The notes beneath the pieces were generated by a model, which ran no database searches, was not told the DNA's origin, and saw only the letters and a list, made by a program, of their open reading frames with translations. A program made the position numbers and the translations under genes. This document shows positions 36,201 to 45,377 of a DNA stretch of 64,000 nucleotides, piece by piece (within the stretch, counting starts at the first letter, position 1; each line of letters opens with the position of its first letter). Where the stretch lies: positions 1-64,000 of the forward strand of contig AHHB01000037.1 in NCBI GenBank assembly GCA_000242815.2. Direction: 5' to 3'. The stretch is from Janthinobacterium lividum PAMC 25724. Lineage in GTDB: Bacteria; Pseudomonadota; Gammaproteobacteria; Burkholderiales; Burkholderiaceae_D.

Positions 36201-36282
36201 CAAAACCGAGCAAGGCGAGGCTGGAGCCAGCAATGGTCGCGCCAGTTACCCGAAGGAACTGGCGCCTGGACATCTGAACCAT
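33211..36282 (-). CDS. fdnG: Formate dehydrogenase alpha subunit, selenocysteine-containing, Tat-exported
   Basis: One 1023-residue protein read through an in-frame TGA at 35692-35694 (Sec197). Tat signal [11 protein letters not shown] (5-15) is followed by the [4Fe-4S] site C51-x2-C54-x3-C58...C93. NQARV-U-HGPTV fits the FdnG active site, and the reading continues as [21 protein letters not shown], then [11 protein letters not shown]. The C-terminal half carries the molybdopterin-binding regions. It oxidises formate to CO2 in the periplasm. The TGA would look like a stop and split the gene in two. The SECIS hairpin just behind the codon and sel genes in the same operon support decoding. Confidence 0.96.
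35655..35694 (-). promoter_or_regulatory. SECIS hairpin in fdnG
   Basis: Counting from T of the UGA as 1, GGCA (18-21) pairs with TGCC (27-30) around loop GGTCT. C14-G15-G16 pairs with C31-C32-G33, leaving U17 bulged. The bulged U17 and loop G23-U24 are the known SelB contacts in bacterial SECIS elements. Positions run leftwards from 35694. Confidence 0.85.
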
Positions 36283-36320
36283 ATTCAGGCCTCTATGATG
36301 TGAGTAAATAAAAAGTCATA

Positions 36321-36340
36321 CGGTGTCATGGCGGTGTCAT
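36321..36340. promoter_or_regulatory. Tandem CGGTGTCAT repeat upstream of fdnG
   Basis: CGGTGTCAT occurs at 36321-36329 and 36332-36340, an 11-bp period (one helical turn), 39-58 bp before the fdnG ATG. This looks like a pair of half-sites for a regulator; the protein is unknown. Confidence 0.45.
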
Positions 36341-37136
36341 ATCAATAAGATATAAGCACCATACCTGTTCCGCATGGCATCATTTTACCCCTCAAATCTC
36401 GTCAAGGCTTGGAGTGCTCGAATAAATTGCACATAGACAACATTTTTCCATAGGCAATAGGCGGCCACTCAAAACACTATCGCTACGCGAACAATGACTC
36501 CAAGCCGGTAGTGTGCGCACACATACAATTCTTCACTGATGAAAAACCAGGATCGCAAGCGACTTTTGAATGCGAACAAACTGCCAGGCTAGCGACAGAC
36601 TGTCGCGCAAATCGTGCCCTTCGGCGCCGTCACGGTGAAAGTCGGCAAGCTTTCCTCAGGCATAGCCGCCAGTGGCGTGACACCCAAGGTCAGGGGCAAG
36701 GCCTCCCAGTACGGCACTCGTGATCGCCTCGCCTGCGCGCATGCGCTGTTGCTGCAGAGAAGACCCTGACTGATGCCTGACTATGCCTGATTGTCATGAT
36801 ATGGACATCAAGCAGTGCGGTGGAAGGCAAGGCAACATGTAAGTGATAGTACTTATTGACTAGGCAATTGGTGCAGAAAAGCAACAAGAAGTAAATATCG
36901 ACAAGCAATTTAAATTGTTTGAAAAACTATTTCCGTGCGTCAATGCTATACTCGCCTCAGCTGGGCAGTAGCATTCCCACGCCGTCACACCCCTTGCTTT
37001 ACCTCCACGGCGCGCACTGCGCGGCGCGGCGCCATGTCACCATGCGGCACCCGAAAACCACGATCCCCTGCGCCTTGCGGCGACTGCCTGCCCCTGCGGG
37101 CGGCGGCGATCATGACAATTAACTGTTAGGAATTAC
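36341..37136. other. Long intergenic region between divergent fdnG and chemoreceptor gene
   Basis: Almost 800 bp without a convincing gene. The first half is A+T-rich near fdnG, 36590-36730 is GC-rich and could be a decayed coding piece, and 36840-36960 is again A+T-rich and probably carries the chemoreceptor promoter. Short frames in it lack good start sites or recognisable sequence. Confidence 0.4.
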
Positions 37137-38852
37137 ATGAAAAACCTGAACATCGGCAGCCGCCTTGGCGTCGGCTTTGCTATCGTATTGTTGCTGCTTG
37201 CCGCCTTGACCGTCACCGCTATCGTACGCATGCAAACGGCCAGCGCCCTGACTGACCGCCTGCTCAATACCAGCATCAAGAACCAGCGCATGGTGGCCGA
37301 ATGGTCGAAGATCATCGAAGTGAACAGCGTGCGCGGCGTAGCCTCGTTTGAAATTGCGGATCCCGTCGTGCGCGCAAAAATCGAAGAAGATCTCAAAGTC
37401 GATGCGGCACGCTCGAGCAAGCTGCAAGATGATATCGCCGCCGCATTGCGCAATCCGGGCGTGATCGAGCAATTCAAGGTGGTGCGCAAGGTGCGCACCG
37501 ACTATGTGACGACGCGCGCACGCGCCTTCAAGATGAAGGCCGACGGCGACATGGCGGGCGCCAAGGAAGTGTTCGACAAAGAAGTGACACCGATCACCAA
37601 GGCTTACCTGGCCGAAGTGAAGCAATTTGCCACCATGCAGATCAACGCTTCCGACGCCGTCGGCGCCAGCATCGTCGAGTCGTATAGTGACACCCGTGCC
37701 TTCCTCATCAGCATGGGCCTGCTGGCCGTGCTGATGGGCATCGGTTTCGCTTGGTGGATCACGCGCTCGATCACCGGCCCCATCCGCGACGCCGTGAAAG
37801 TGGCAGAAACCGTGGCAGCAGGCGACCTGAGCAGCACAATCACGGTGCAAGGCCGCGATGAAACAGGGCAGCTGATGCAGGCCCTGAAAAGCATGAACGA
37901 CAGCCTGGTCGGCATCGTGAGCCAGGTGCGCAGCGGCACCGACACCATCGCCACGGCTTCCGCAGAAATTGCCGCCGGCAACCAGGACCTGTCGTCGCGC
38001 ACGGAACAGCAAGCCAGTTCGCTGGAAGAAACTGCCTCGTCGATGGAAGAGCTGACATCGACCGTAAAGCAGAATGCGGATAATGCGCGCCAGGCGAATA
38101 AACTCGCTGGCGACGCGGCCGGCATCGCCAGCCGCGGCGGCGCCGTGGTGGCGGAAGTGGTCTCCACCATGGGCGAGATCAATACCTCGTCGAAGAAAAT
38201 CGTCGATATCATCTCGGTCATCGACGGCATCGCCTTCCAGACGAATATCCTGGCCCTGAACGCGGCTGTGGAAGCGGCACGCGCCGGCGAACAGGGCCGC
38301 GGCTTTGCCGTGGTGGCCACGGAAGTGCGCAACCTGGCACAGCGCTCGGCAGCGGCGGCCAAGGAAATCAAGGGCTTGATCGACGACTCCGTGCAAAAGG
38401 TCGACGTGGGCACGGACCTGGTCGACAAAGCCGGCAAGACGATGGAGGAAATCGTGCAAAGCATCGGCTTCGTCACATCCATCATGAGCGAGATCAGCAA
38501 CGCCAGCGAAGAACAGAGCGCAGGCATCGAGCAAGTCAACCAGGCCATTTCCGAAATGGACCAGGTGACTCAGCAAAATGCAGCCCTGGTAGAAGAGGCC
38601 TCGGCCGCAGCCGAAGCGATGCAGGATCAGGCGAGCGAGCTGGCGCAAGTGGTCAGCGTCTTCCGCCTGGACGCCAATGCGGCGACGACCGACCGTTTCA
38701 GCATGAAAGCGGCGCAACGCAGCACGCCTGCAGCGACGGCAAGCGCGGCCGCAGCGGCCCGCAAGGCTACGACCCCTGCCCTGCGCCTGCCCGTGACACG
38801 CGCCAACAGCAAGGCAGCCAAGCCTGCCGAAGGCGAGTGGGAAGAGTTTTAA
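37137..38852 (+). CDS. Methyl-accepting chemotaxis protein (Tsr/Tar-like)
   Basis: The 571-aa receptor has TM1 (about 7-30, [21 protein letters not shown]), a periplasmic four-helix-type domain, TM2 (about 190-210, [20 protein letters not shown]), HAMP, and a cytoplasmic signalling domain. The tip [36 protein letters not shown] is canonical. Glu/Gln-rich methylation helices flank it. The C-terminus ends EGEWEEF, which resembles the xWxxF pentapeptide that tethers CheR/CheB. Ligand unknown; no che genes nearby. Confidence 0.92.
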   Translation: MKNLNIGSRLGVGFAIVLLLLAALTVTAIVRMQTASALTDRLLNTSIKNQRMVAEWSKIIEVNSVRGVASFEIADPVVRAKIEEDLKVDAARSSKLQDDIAAALRNPGVIEQFKVVRKVRTDYVTTRARAFKMKADGDMAGAKEVFDKEVTPITKAYLAEVKQFATMQINASDAVGASIVESYSDTRAFLISMGLLAVLMGIGFAWWITRSITGPIRDAVKVAETVAAGDLSSTITVQGRDETGQLMQALKSMNDSLVGIVSQVRSGTDTIATASAEIAAGNQDLSSRTEQQASSLEETASSMEELTSTVKQNADNARQANKLAGDAAGIASRGGAVVAEVVSTMGEINTSSKKIVDIISVIDGIAFQTNILALNAAVEAARAGEQGRGFAVVATEVRNLAQRSAAAAKEIKGLIDDSVQKVDVGTDLVDKAGKTMEEIVQSIGFVTSIMSEISNASEEQSAGIEQVNQAISEMDQVTQQNAALVEEASAAAEAMQDQASELAQVVSVFRLDANAATTDRFSMKAAQRSTPAATASAAAAARKATTPALRLPVTRANSKAAKPAEGEWEEF

Positions 38853-38906
38853 ACGCTGAAGATCGATGCGTGGCAGTGACTGCCACGCAGGCGCAGCAGC
38901 CAGGCA

Positions 38907-39359
38907 TCAGCCCAGCCTGGCTTGCGCATCCTGAATCAGTTTTGCCAGCTCGCGCGGCGCAGACTGGGCCAGAAATGCCAGCGCCAGCGCCTGCGGATCG
39001 ATAGCCGCATCCGCTGGCAAGCCATGCTCGAAGCCACCCACCATATAGCGGCAGAAGTGCGGCGATTCGGCCCGCGTTTCCACATACCAGCAACCCGCAT
39101 GACTCTGTACAAAGTATTCGCCGATAAAGTAGCCGAGCGTGGTTTTCACCCACTGCCAGCTCTCGTCGCGGATGACGATGGTGCGCATGGCCGCATCGAT
39201 GTAAGGCAGGTATTCGGCCGCATTCGTCAATACTTCGTGCGCGGGCTGGATACCCAGACGTTCGACAAAATTCACCAGCGACGCCCCCAGCGCGTCATAG
39301 TAAGCATCGAAACCCGCCTGGCTCTGTTGTAACAATTGTTCTTCTTCGTTCGACAGCAT
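38907..39359 (-). CDS. Conserved hypothetical protein (150 aa)
   Basis: ATG 39359 follows GGAG. The product starts MLSNEEEQLLQQSQAGFDAYYDALGASLVNF and ends APRELAKLIQDAQARLG. It has a central part with many aromatic residues (WQWVKTTLGYFIGEYFVQSHAGCWYVE). It has no signal peptide, membrane helix or known motif; the composition is soluble and acidic. It is convergent with the chemoreceptor gene, 54 bp away. Function unknown. Confidence 0.7.
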   Translation of the reverse strand: MLSNEEEQLLQQSQAGFDAYYDALGASLVNFVERLGIQPAHEVLTNAAEYLPYIDAAMRTIVIRDESWQWVKTTLGYFIGEYFVQSHAGCWYVETRAESPHFCRYMVGGFEHGLPADAAIDPQALALAFLAQSAPRELAKLIQDAQARLG

Positions 39360-39626
39360 TCACACTCCACAGACATTCATCAATTACGTCCATTTTCAAT
39401 CAACGGCGCAGATCACGGCATCGCCCATTTTACGCCGCGTGCACAGCCACGTCAGCGCTCTGCTGCAGGGCTTGGTTGCGGGCGGACAAATGCGGCAATG
39501 CTGGGCTACCGCTCCCCCCGGCAGCGACGCACGCGCCTTTCCTCAAGCACGGCATGCAGATGATGATGAACAGTCGATTCTGCGGCTCATGCGAGATTAA
39601 CACCGTAGCAAGGTAGGGCAACAGAC

Positions 39627-39662
39627 AAAAAAATAGCCCACTCGAAAGTGGGCTATTTTTTT
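39627..39662. terminator. Bidirectional terminator ending the tRNA operon
   Basis: TAGCCCACT (39634-39642) pairs with AGTGGGCTA (39647-39655), with A7 before and T7 after, so it can work on both strands. It lies 4 bp beyond the 3' end of tRNA-Cys and ends the pgsA-tRNA transcript. Confidence 0.92.
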
Positions 39663-39666
39663 CATC

Positions 39667-39740
39667 TGGAGGCGAGGACGGGAATCGAACCCGTCTAAAC
39701 GGCTTTGCAGGCCGCTGCATAACCTCTTTGCTACCTCGCC
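39667..39740 (-). tRNA. cysT: tRNA-Cys (GCA)
   Basis: From GGCGAGG at 39740 to encoded CCA at 39667. The acceptor stem pairs GGCGAGG with CCTCGCC, the anticodon arm is CGGCC-TGCAAA-type with GCA, and the T arm has GGTTCGATTCC. It is the last gene of the pgsA-tRNA unit, as in the E. coli pgsA-glyW-cysT order. Confidence 0.95.
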
Positions 39741-39782
39741 AGAGGAACTGCTAGGGTGCGCCTTGCGGCCCACCTTGAAAAC

Positions 39783-39858
39783 TGGAGCGGGAGAAGAGTC
39801 TCGAACTCTCGACCTCAACCTTGGCAAGGTTGCGCTCTACCAACTGAGCTACTCCCGC
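39783..39858 (-). tRNA. tRNA-Gly (GCC), copy 1 (nearest tRNA-Cys)
   Basis: 76 nt including CCA. The 5' end GCGGGAGTAGCTCAGTTGG, anticodon loop CTTGCCAAG (GCC) and T arm GAGTTCGAGACTC are clear. It is identical to the other four copies through the tRNA body. An intrinsic terminator lies between this copy and the next one upstream. Confidence 0.95.
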
Positions 39859-39903
39859 ATTGGAGCTTGTTTACTACTTAGTCACGCCACATACTGAGCG
39901 GAT

Positions 39904-39930
39904 AAAAAAAGGAAGCCAGCTTAGCTTCCC
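39904..39930 (-). terminator. Internal intrinsic terminator inside the tRNA operon
   Basis: On the minus strand GGAAGC-TAAGCTG-GCTTCC is followed by seven T. It lies between tRNA-Gly copies 2 and 1, so part of the transcripts should stop before copy 1 and tRNA-Cys. Confidence 0.75.
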
Positions 39931-39940
39931 TTTAGAATTC

Positions 39941-40016
39941 TGGAGCGGGAGAAGAGTCTCGAACTCTCGACCTCAACCTTGGCAAGGTTGCGCTCTACCA
40001 ACTGAGCTACTCCCGC
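39941..40016 (-). tRNA. tRNA-Gly (GCC), copy 2
   Basis: 76 nt with encoded CCA, identical in sequence to its neighbours, anticodon GCC. Followed downstream by the internal terminator at 39904-39930. Confidence 0.95.
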
Positions 40017-40072
40017 ATTGGAGCTTCTATTTTCTGCTACTGCCATCCTACCGTACTGCCTCCAGCTTGCAC

Positions 40073-40148
40073 TGGAGCGGGAGAAGAGTCTCGAACTCTC
40101 GACCTCAACCTTGGCAAGGTTGCGCTCTACCAACTGAGCTACTCCCGC
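40073..40148 (-). tRNA. tRNA-Gly (GCC), copy 3
   Basis: 76 nt with encoded CCA, anticodon GCC, identical to the other copies. The spacer towards copy 2 shares the word TTGGAGCTT with the spacer between copy 2 and copy 1, pointing to tandem duplication of gene plus spacer. Confidence 0.95.
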
Positions 40149-40219
40149 ATACGAACTACTATTTTACTGCCTTTTACACCCGTTTACCAGTGCTGCTTTA
40201 CTGCTGATCCAGCATTCAC

Positions 40220-40295
40220 TGGAGCGGGAGAAGAGTCTCGAACTCTCGACCTCAACCTTGGCAAGGTTGCGCTCTACCAACTGAGCTACTCCCGC
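40220..40295 (-). tRNA. tRNA-Gly (GCC), copy 4
   Basis: 76 nt with encoded CCA, anticodon GCC, identical to the other copies. Confidence 0.95.
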
Positions 40296-40387
40296 AGTGG
40301 ACAACATTGTATCAGAAGCTCTACTGCACCGCCAGTACTACTTTTTACTGCATCTGCTGTTTTTACCTATGACACGATCCAGAAAAC

Positions 40388-40463
40388 TGGAGCGGGAGAA
40401 GAGTCTCGAACTCTCGACCTCAACCTTGGCAAGGTTGCGCTCTACCAACTGAGCTACTCCCGC
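40388..40463 (-). tRNA. glyW: tRNA-Gly (GCC), copy 5 (nearest pgsA)
   Basis: 76 nt with encoded CCA, anticodon GCC. It is the first tRNA after pgsA, the position of glyW in E. coli, and probably the founder copy of the array. Confidence 0.95.
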
Positions 40464-40571
40464 GTCATCAACAACAGGCCAGCATTATAGAGGGATTACA
40501 GGGACTGTCAACTGGCAATATCTGGTCTTTTGCAAAATATTTGAAGTCAGGGCATGTGGGCCTGCCCCCTT

Positions 40572-41156
40572 TCAATGCAAATTGCCGGCCTTTTCCTTGA
40601 TCAACGGCCATGCCAGGCGCAGGTAATAGAACATCGACCATACCGTCAGCACGCTGGCGATCCACAGCAGCTTTTCGCCCCACACGTGGGTATCGATCGC
40701 GCCGAAGATCACGTCGTGATACAGCAGCAAGGGAATGGCCGTCATTTGCGCAGCCGTCTTGATCTTGCCGATCGAACTGACGGCCACCGATTTCGATGCG
40801 CCAATCTGCGCCATCCATTCACGCAATGCGGAAATGGTGATTTCACGGCCAATGATGATGAAGGCCAGCACGGCATTGACGCGATCGAGCTGCACCAGCA
40901 CCAGCAAAGCGCCCGCCACCATCAGCTTGTCGGCGACCGGATCGAGGAAGGCGCCAAAGGCCGAGGTCTGGTTCCAGCGCCGCGCGAGAAAACCATCGAA
41001 CCAGTCGGTGACGGCGGCAACAATGAAGACCAGGGTGGCGACGAGGTTCTGGTCGCCATGCAGCAGCATCGACGGCGGCAAGTAAAACACGCCGACGACG
41101 AGTGGGATCAGGGCCACGCGCAGCCAAGTCAAAAGGATGGGGATATTAAAAGGCAT
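40572..41156 (-). CDS. pgsA: CDP-diacylglycerol--glycerol-3-phosphate 3-phosphatidyltransferase PgsA
   Basis: The 194-aa inner-membrane enzyme makes phosphatidylglycerolphosphate. From ATG 41156 it reads MPFNIPILLTWLRVALIPLV. The CDP-alcohol transferase motif DG(x)2AR(x)8G(x)3D(x)3D is seen in TDWFDGFLARRWNQTSAFGAFLDPVADK. Several membrane helices follow. It sits between uvrC and the tRNA array, the same order as E. coli uvrC-pgsA-glyW-cysT. Confidence 0.95.
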   Translation of the reverse strand: MPFNIPILLTWLRVALIPLVVGVFYLPPSMLLHGDQNLVATLVFIVAAVTDWFDGFLARRWNQTSAFGAFLDPVADKLMVAGALLVLVQLDRVNAVLAFIIIGREITISALREWMAQIGASKSVAVSSIGKIKTAAQMTAIPLLLYHDVIFGAIDTHVWGEKLLWIASVLTVWSMFYYLRLAWPLIKEKAGNLH

Positions 41157-41344
41157 AAGCAAACAATCGGCCAACGGGTGAATTGAACATGAAGAAAGCG
41201 TAAAGAAAGCCCCCCTAGTCTACATGGCCCAGGGGCATTAGCCTAGTGCGCTTGCCGCAGCACCGGAGCAGGCAATCAGGAACCCGAACAAAACCACCGC
41301 GAGCGACGACGAATCGCCACGCACTGTCGATTTGCGCAGGCGTT

Positions 41345-43224
41345 CTAATGCAACTGCTTGTAAATCTCTTCCGCAAGCTGCGTCGAAATGCCCTCCACCG
41401 ACATCAAATCCTCGACGCTGGCGTCGACCACGCCGCGCAAGCCGCCAAAACGCGACAGCAGTTTCTGCCGGCGCTTGGCGCCTATGCCTTCTATCTCTTC
41501 CAGGCGCGAGGTCTGACGTGTCTTGGCGCGCTTGGCGCGCATGCCCGTAATGGCAAAGCGGTGCGCCTCGTCGCGAATTTGCGCGATCAGCATCAAGGCT
41601 GCCGACTCTTTGCCCAGCGCTTGCGGCGCACGCCCATCGACGAACAGCAGGGTTTCCAGGCCCACCTTGCGCCCTTCCCCCTTGGCCACGCCGACGATCA
41701 AGCTGATATCGAGTCCCAGCTCGGCAAATACCTGGCGCGCCATTTCGATCTGCCCCTTGCCACCATCGATCAGCACCACGTCGGGCATCACGCCATCGCC
41801 ATTGGCCACCTTTTCATAGCGGCGCATCAAGACCTGGCGCATGGCCGCGTAATCGTCGCCGGGGGTGATATCGTTGATGTTGTAACGCCGGTATTCGCCA
41901 TTGTGCATGGCGTGGTGATGAAATACCACGCACGACGCCTGCGTCGCCTCGCCCTGCGTGTGGCTGATGTCGAAACACTCCACGCGCAAGCTGTCGATCT
42001 CTTCCATTTCCAGTCCCAGCGCCTCGGCCAATGCACGCGTGCGCGACTGCTGCGAACCCTGCTCTGACAGCAAGCGCGCCAGCGAAATCTCGGCGCCTTT
42101 TTGCGCCATCTCCAGCCATTGGCGACGCTGCCCCTGCGGCTGAAAGATCAGGTTAATGCGGTGGCCGCACTGCTCCATCAGCGCCACCATCAGGGCTGGC
42201 TGGTCAAACTCGATATTCAGTATCAGGGTGCCGGGAATGAATTTTTCCGTGTAGTGCTGGGCCAGGAAGGCCGCCAGCACTTCCACCTCGATCGCTTCTT
42301 CGGCAATCGCTGCCGCGTCGCTGAACTGACTGGGGAAATAGGCGCGGTCGCCCAGGTGGCGCCCCCCGCGCACCATGGCCAGGTTGACGCAGGCGCGCCC
42401 GCCCTGCACCAGCACGGCGAGGATGTCGACATCGGCGTCGTCCGTGGTCTCCATGCTTTGCTGGTGCAGTACGCGCGACAGCGAGCCAATCTGGTTGCGC
42501 ACCACTACCGCCTGCTCGAATTTCAGCTCGGCGGCAAAGGCGTGCATCTTCTTTTCCAGGTCCGCCATCACTTCGCTCTGGCGCCCGCGCAGGAAGCGCG
42601 CCGCATTTTCCACGTCGTTTTTATAGTCTTCCTTGCTGATCAGGTCGACGCAGGGCGCGCTGCAGCGCCCAATCTGGTGCAACAGGCAGGGCCGCGTGCG
42701 GTTCGCATACACGCTGTCCTCGCAGGTGCGGAGCAAAAATACCTTTTGCAAGATCTGCATCGATTCCTTGACGGCCCAGGAACTGGGGAACGGCCCGAAA
42801 TACTGGTTTTTCTTGTCCACCGCGCCCCGGTAATACACCATGCGCGGCGCATCGCCATGCGTGATTTTCAAATAGGGGTACGACTTGTCGTCGCGAAACA
42901 GAATGTTGTAGCGTGGCTGCAGCGCCTTGATCAGGTTGTTTTCCAGGATCAGCGCCTCGGCTTCGCTATGCGTCACGGTCGTTTCCAGGCGTGCAATACG
43001 CTCGACCATCATGGCGATGCGGGGGCTGGCCAGATTCTTTTGAAAATAGCTCGATACGCGTTTTTTCAGATCACGCGCCTTGCCGACATACAACACCTTG
43101 TCGGCGGCGTCGAAATAGCGATACACGCCAGGCAGGTTGGGCGCTTGGCGACCGTCGCCAGCACCTGCGCGCGCGGGTCGGGTGGCGTTTCCATGGAATT
43201 GAGATCGGATATTGCTTCAGTCAT
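41345..43224 (-). CDS. uvrC: Excinuclease ABC subunit C UvrC, with an apparent one-base frameshift near the N-terminus
   Basis: The main frame (41345-43126) covers almost all of UvrC: a GIY-YIG start [30 protein letters not shown], the cysteine motif [16 protein letters not shown], UvrB-binding UVR region, RNase H-like nuclease part ([29 protein letters not shown]) and a C-terminal HhH region. The true start is at ATG 43224 in another frame ([20 protein letters not shown] ... VLATVAK). The two frames join if one base is added between 43142 and 43143 (AAGC-GCCC for AAGCTGCCC), giving [12 protein letters not shown]. As written, only a start at GTG 43126 would yield protein, lacking the first strand. 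Confidence 0.85.
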
Positions 43225-43248
43225 TGCTGGCTCATTGCGCGCTCATCG

Positions 43249-43644
43249 TTACACTGCTTGTTCCACGATCACGAACGCGACCGCATAGTCTTCTTCATCG
43301 CTGATCGTCACTTGCGCGCTCAGCCGGTTTTCTTGCATGAAGTGCGCCAGCACGCCACTGCACACGATCATCGGCTTGCCGCTGGCATGGTTCAGCATTT
43401 GCGCCGCAGGCCACGTCATCGGCATGCGCAAGCCCAGGCCAATGGCCTTGGAAAATGCCTCTTTGGCCGCAAAGCGGGTGGCCAGAAAACGCACGCCGCG
43501 CACCGCGTTCTTGGCGCTGCGGGCATGGAATTTCTCCATCTCCTGCGGTCCCAGTATTTTCTGCGCGAAACGCTCGCCGTGGCGCGCCAGTGCCGCCTCG
43601 ATGCGCGCAATCTTGCAGATATCGGTGCCGATACCGTAGATCAT
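43249..43644 (-). CDS. acpS: Holo-[acyl-carrier-protein] synthase AcpS
   Basis: The 131-aa protein transfers 4'-phosphopantetheine to acyl carrier protein. Motifs: [19 protein letters not shown] with the Mg-binding D8, and [16 protein letters not shown] with the catalytic KEAxxKA. It lies between pdxJ and uvrC in the same direction, 22 bp after the pdxJ stop. Confidence 0.95.
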   Translation of the reverse strand: MIYGIGTDICKIARIEAALARHGERFAQKILGPQEMEKFHARSAKNAVRGVRFLATRFAAKEAFSKAIGLGLRMPMTWPAAQMLNHASGKPMIVCSGVLAHFMQENRLSAQVTISDEEDYAVAFVIVEQAV

Positions 43645-43666
43645 GCTGCCTCCTTGGTGCGCGCGT

Positions 43667-44428
43667 TTATGCTTTGCTGCCCAGGCGCGCGGCCACCATG
43701 ATGGCCTTCATTTCGCGCACGGCATTTTCCCAGCCGACAAACACGGCGTGCGCAACGATGGCGTGGCCGATGTTCAGTTCAGTAATGTCAGCAATGGCTG
43801 CAATCGCCTGCACATTGGTGTAATGCAAGCCGTGGCCCGCGTTGACCTTCAGGCCGCGGCCCACGCCGAACAGCACGCCGGCTTTGATGCGTTCCAGCTC
43901 GGCCAATTGCTCGGCGCCTGCCGTGTCGGCATAGCGCCCCGTGTGCAGCTCGATCACCGGCGCACCGAGCTCGGCAGCGGCAGCGATCTGCTGCTCGTCG
44001 GCGTCGATGAACAGACTCACGCGGATGCCCTCGCCTTGCAATTGTTTGACCGCAGCTTGCACTTCCTTGAAGTAGCGCACCACGTCCAGCCCCCCTTCGG
44101 TGGTCACTTCCGTGCGTTTTTCCGGCACCAGGCAAACGTCGGCCGGCTTGATGACGCAGGCGAAATCGAGCATTTCCTGCGTCACGGCCGCCTCCAGGTT
44201 CATGCGCGTGAGCAACTGCGGCGCGATGGCGATCACATCGGCATCCTTGATATGGCGACGATCTTCGCGCAAATGCAGGGTAATGCCATCGGCGCCCGCC
44301 TGTTCGGCCAGCAAGGCCGCGCGCAGCGGGTCGGGATATTGCGTGCCGCGCGCATTGCGCAAGGTGGCCACGTGGTCGATATTGACGCCCAGGTCGATGA
44401 CAGGGCCGGAAGGCTGCAAAAAGCTCAT
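43667..44428 (-). CDS. pdxJ: Pyridoxine 5'-phosphate synthase PdxJ
   Basis: The 253-aa TIM-barrel enzyme makes PNP from 3-amino-2-oxopropyl phosphate and deoxyxylulose phosphate. Motifs: [62 protein letters not shown] and [14 protein letters not shown]. Start ATG 44428 ([14 protein letters not shown]) matches the family; a longer frame to 44467 has no support. Confidence 0.95.
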   Translation of the reverse strand: MSFLQPSGPVIDLGVNIDHVATLRNARGTQYPDPLRAALLAEQAGADGITLHLREDRRHIKDADVIAIAPQLLTRMNLEAAVTQEMLDFACVIKPADVCLVPEKRTEVTTEGGLDVVRYFKEVQAAVKQLQGEGIRVSLFIDADEQQIAAAAELGAPVIELHTGRYADTAGAEQLAELERIKAGVLFGVGRGLKVNAGHGLHYTNVQAIAAIADITELNIGHAIVAHAVFVGWENAVREMKAIMVAARLGSKA

Positions 44429-44476
44429 ATATTGGTATCCGTAAAGTGCCTTGGCGCTGCATGGCAAAGAGCAGCA

Positions 44477-45349
44477 CTACAGCTGCATTAAATCGATCAG
44501 TATCTGGCGCGTGTTCAAAGTGGCGCCCCCCAGTTGATGGGCCAGCAAAAAGCGCATCAGCAGCTTGCTTTGCGCCTGCGTGGCCACGTCTAGATAATCT
44601 TCGCGCTGCATGTCGAGCAAGGTCTTGCCCGTGATCTTAGGCCAGGCATCGCTGGCGCATGCCGGGCGCGGCCCCCGTTCCGGGTCGACCACGTAGACTT
44701 GCCCCGCCTCGACGATCTGACGCGTGCCGGTGCAGTGCGTCAGGTCAGCCGCCACGCCCGTTTCCTTGAGCAGGGCGCGCTCGAACTTGCGCAGCACGAT
44801 AGGCGGCGGCTCATTGTGCGCCAATTGATTCAAGGTGGCAACGTAATGGTCGAACAGGACCGGATGCGGATCGTCGCGCGCCAGCAATTTCACCAACAGT
44901 TCGTTCAAATAGAAACCACACAGCAGCGCGGTCTTTTCTAGCGGCAACATGCCACCGACCCATTCGGCACCCGTCAAAATACGCAGTTCGGATTTGCCCG
45001 TCCAGCCCGCTTGCAGCGGTTGAAACGTCTGCAGCACGCCGCGCAACTGCGAATGGGGCCGCTTGGCGCCCTTGGCGACGAGCGCGATGCGACCGTACTC
45101 GCGCGTGAACACGTCGACGATGAGGCTGGTTTCTTTGTGCGGGTAGCTGTGCAGCACGAAGGCTGGCTGGCCCGTGATGCGGCCGTCGCGCGCGGGCGCA
45201 CGGCTGCGCCGGGGGGCAGCCGAGGTGGGCGCTGCGGAAGGTGCGGAAGGTGCGGCCGGCAGCGCGATGGCCACCGGCGGGGGCGCAGATGTGGAGACAG
45301 CAGGTGAGGCTGGCGCGATATCAGGCTGCGCTGGCGTGGTGGTGCTCAT
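44477..45349 (-). CDS. recO: DNA repair protein RecO with a Pro/Ala-rich N-terminal extension
   Basis: The RecO core begins around residue 58 ([40 protein letters not shown]), an OB fold, followed by the helical and zinc-like C-terminal part (CHYLNEL-like [19 protein letters not shown]). The first 57 residues are mostly P, A, S and T and lie outside the usual RecO (about 240 aa). No internal start codon is available closer to the core, so the extension is probably real. RecO helps load RecA on SSB-coated DNA. Confidence 0.92.
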   Translation of the reverse strand: MSTTTPAQPDIAPASPAVSTSAPPPVAIALPAAPSAPSAAPTSAAPRRSRAPARDGRITGQPAFVLHSYPHKETSLIVDVFTREYGRIALVAKGAKRPHSQLRGVLQTFQPLQAGWTGKSELRILTGAEWVGGMLPLEKTALLCGFYLNELLVKLLARDDPHPVLFDHYVATLNQLAHNEPPPIVLRKFERALLKETGVAADLTHCTGTRQIVEAGQVYVVDPERGPRPACASDAWPKITGKTLLDMQREDYLDVATQAQSKLLMRFLLAHQLGGATLNTRQILIDLMQL

Positions 45350-45377
45350 GCGTGTAGCGTCGCCCCCGGGTTGCCGA

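Noticed and set aside
36511-36908. Small frames in the fdnG-chemoreceptor gap
   Set aside because: No ribosome-binding sites, no family resemblance, and biased composition from a degenerate GC-rich patch.
39783-40463. CRISPR-like array
   Set aside because: Repeats are 76 bp, fold as complete tRNA-Gly with CCA, and spacers are irregular (56-92 bp).
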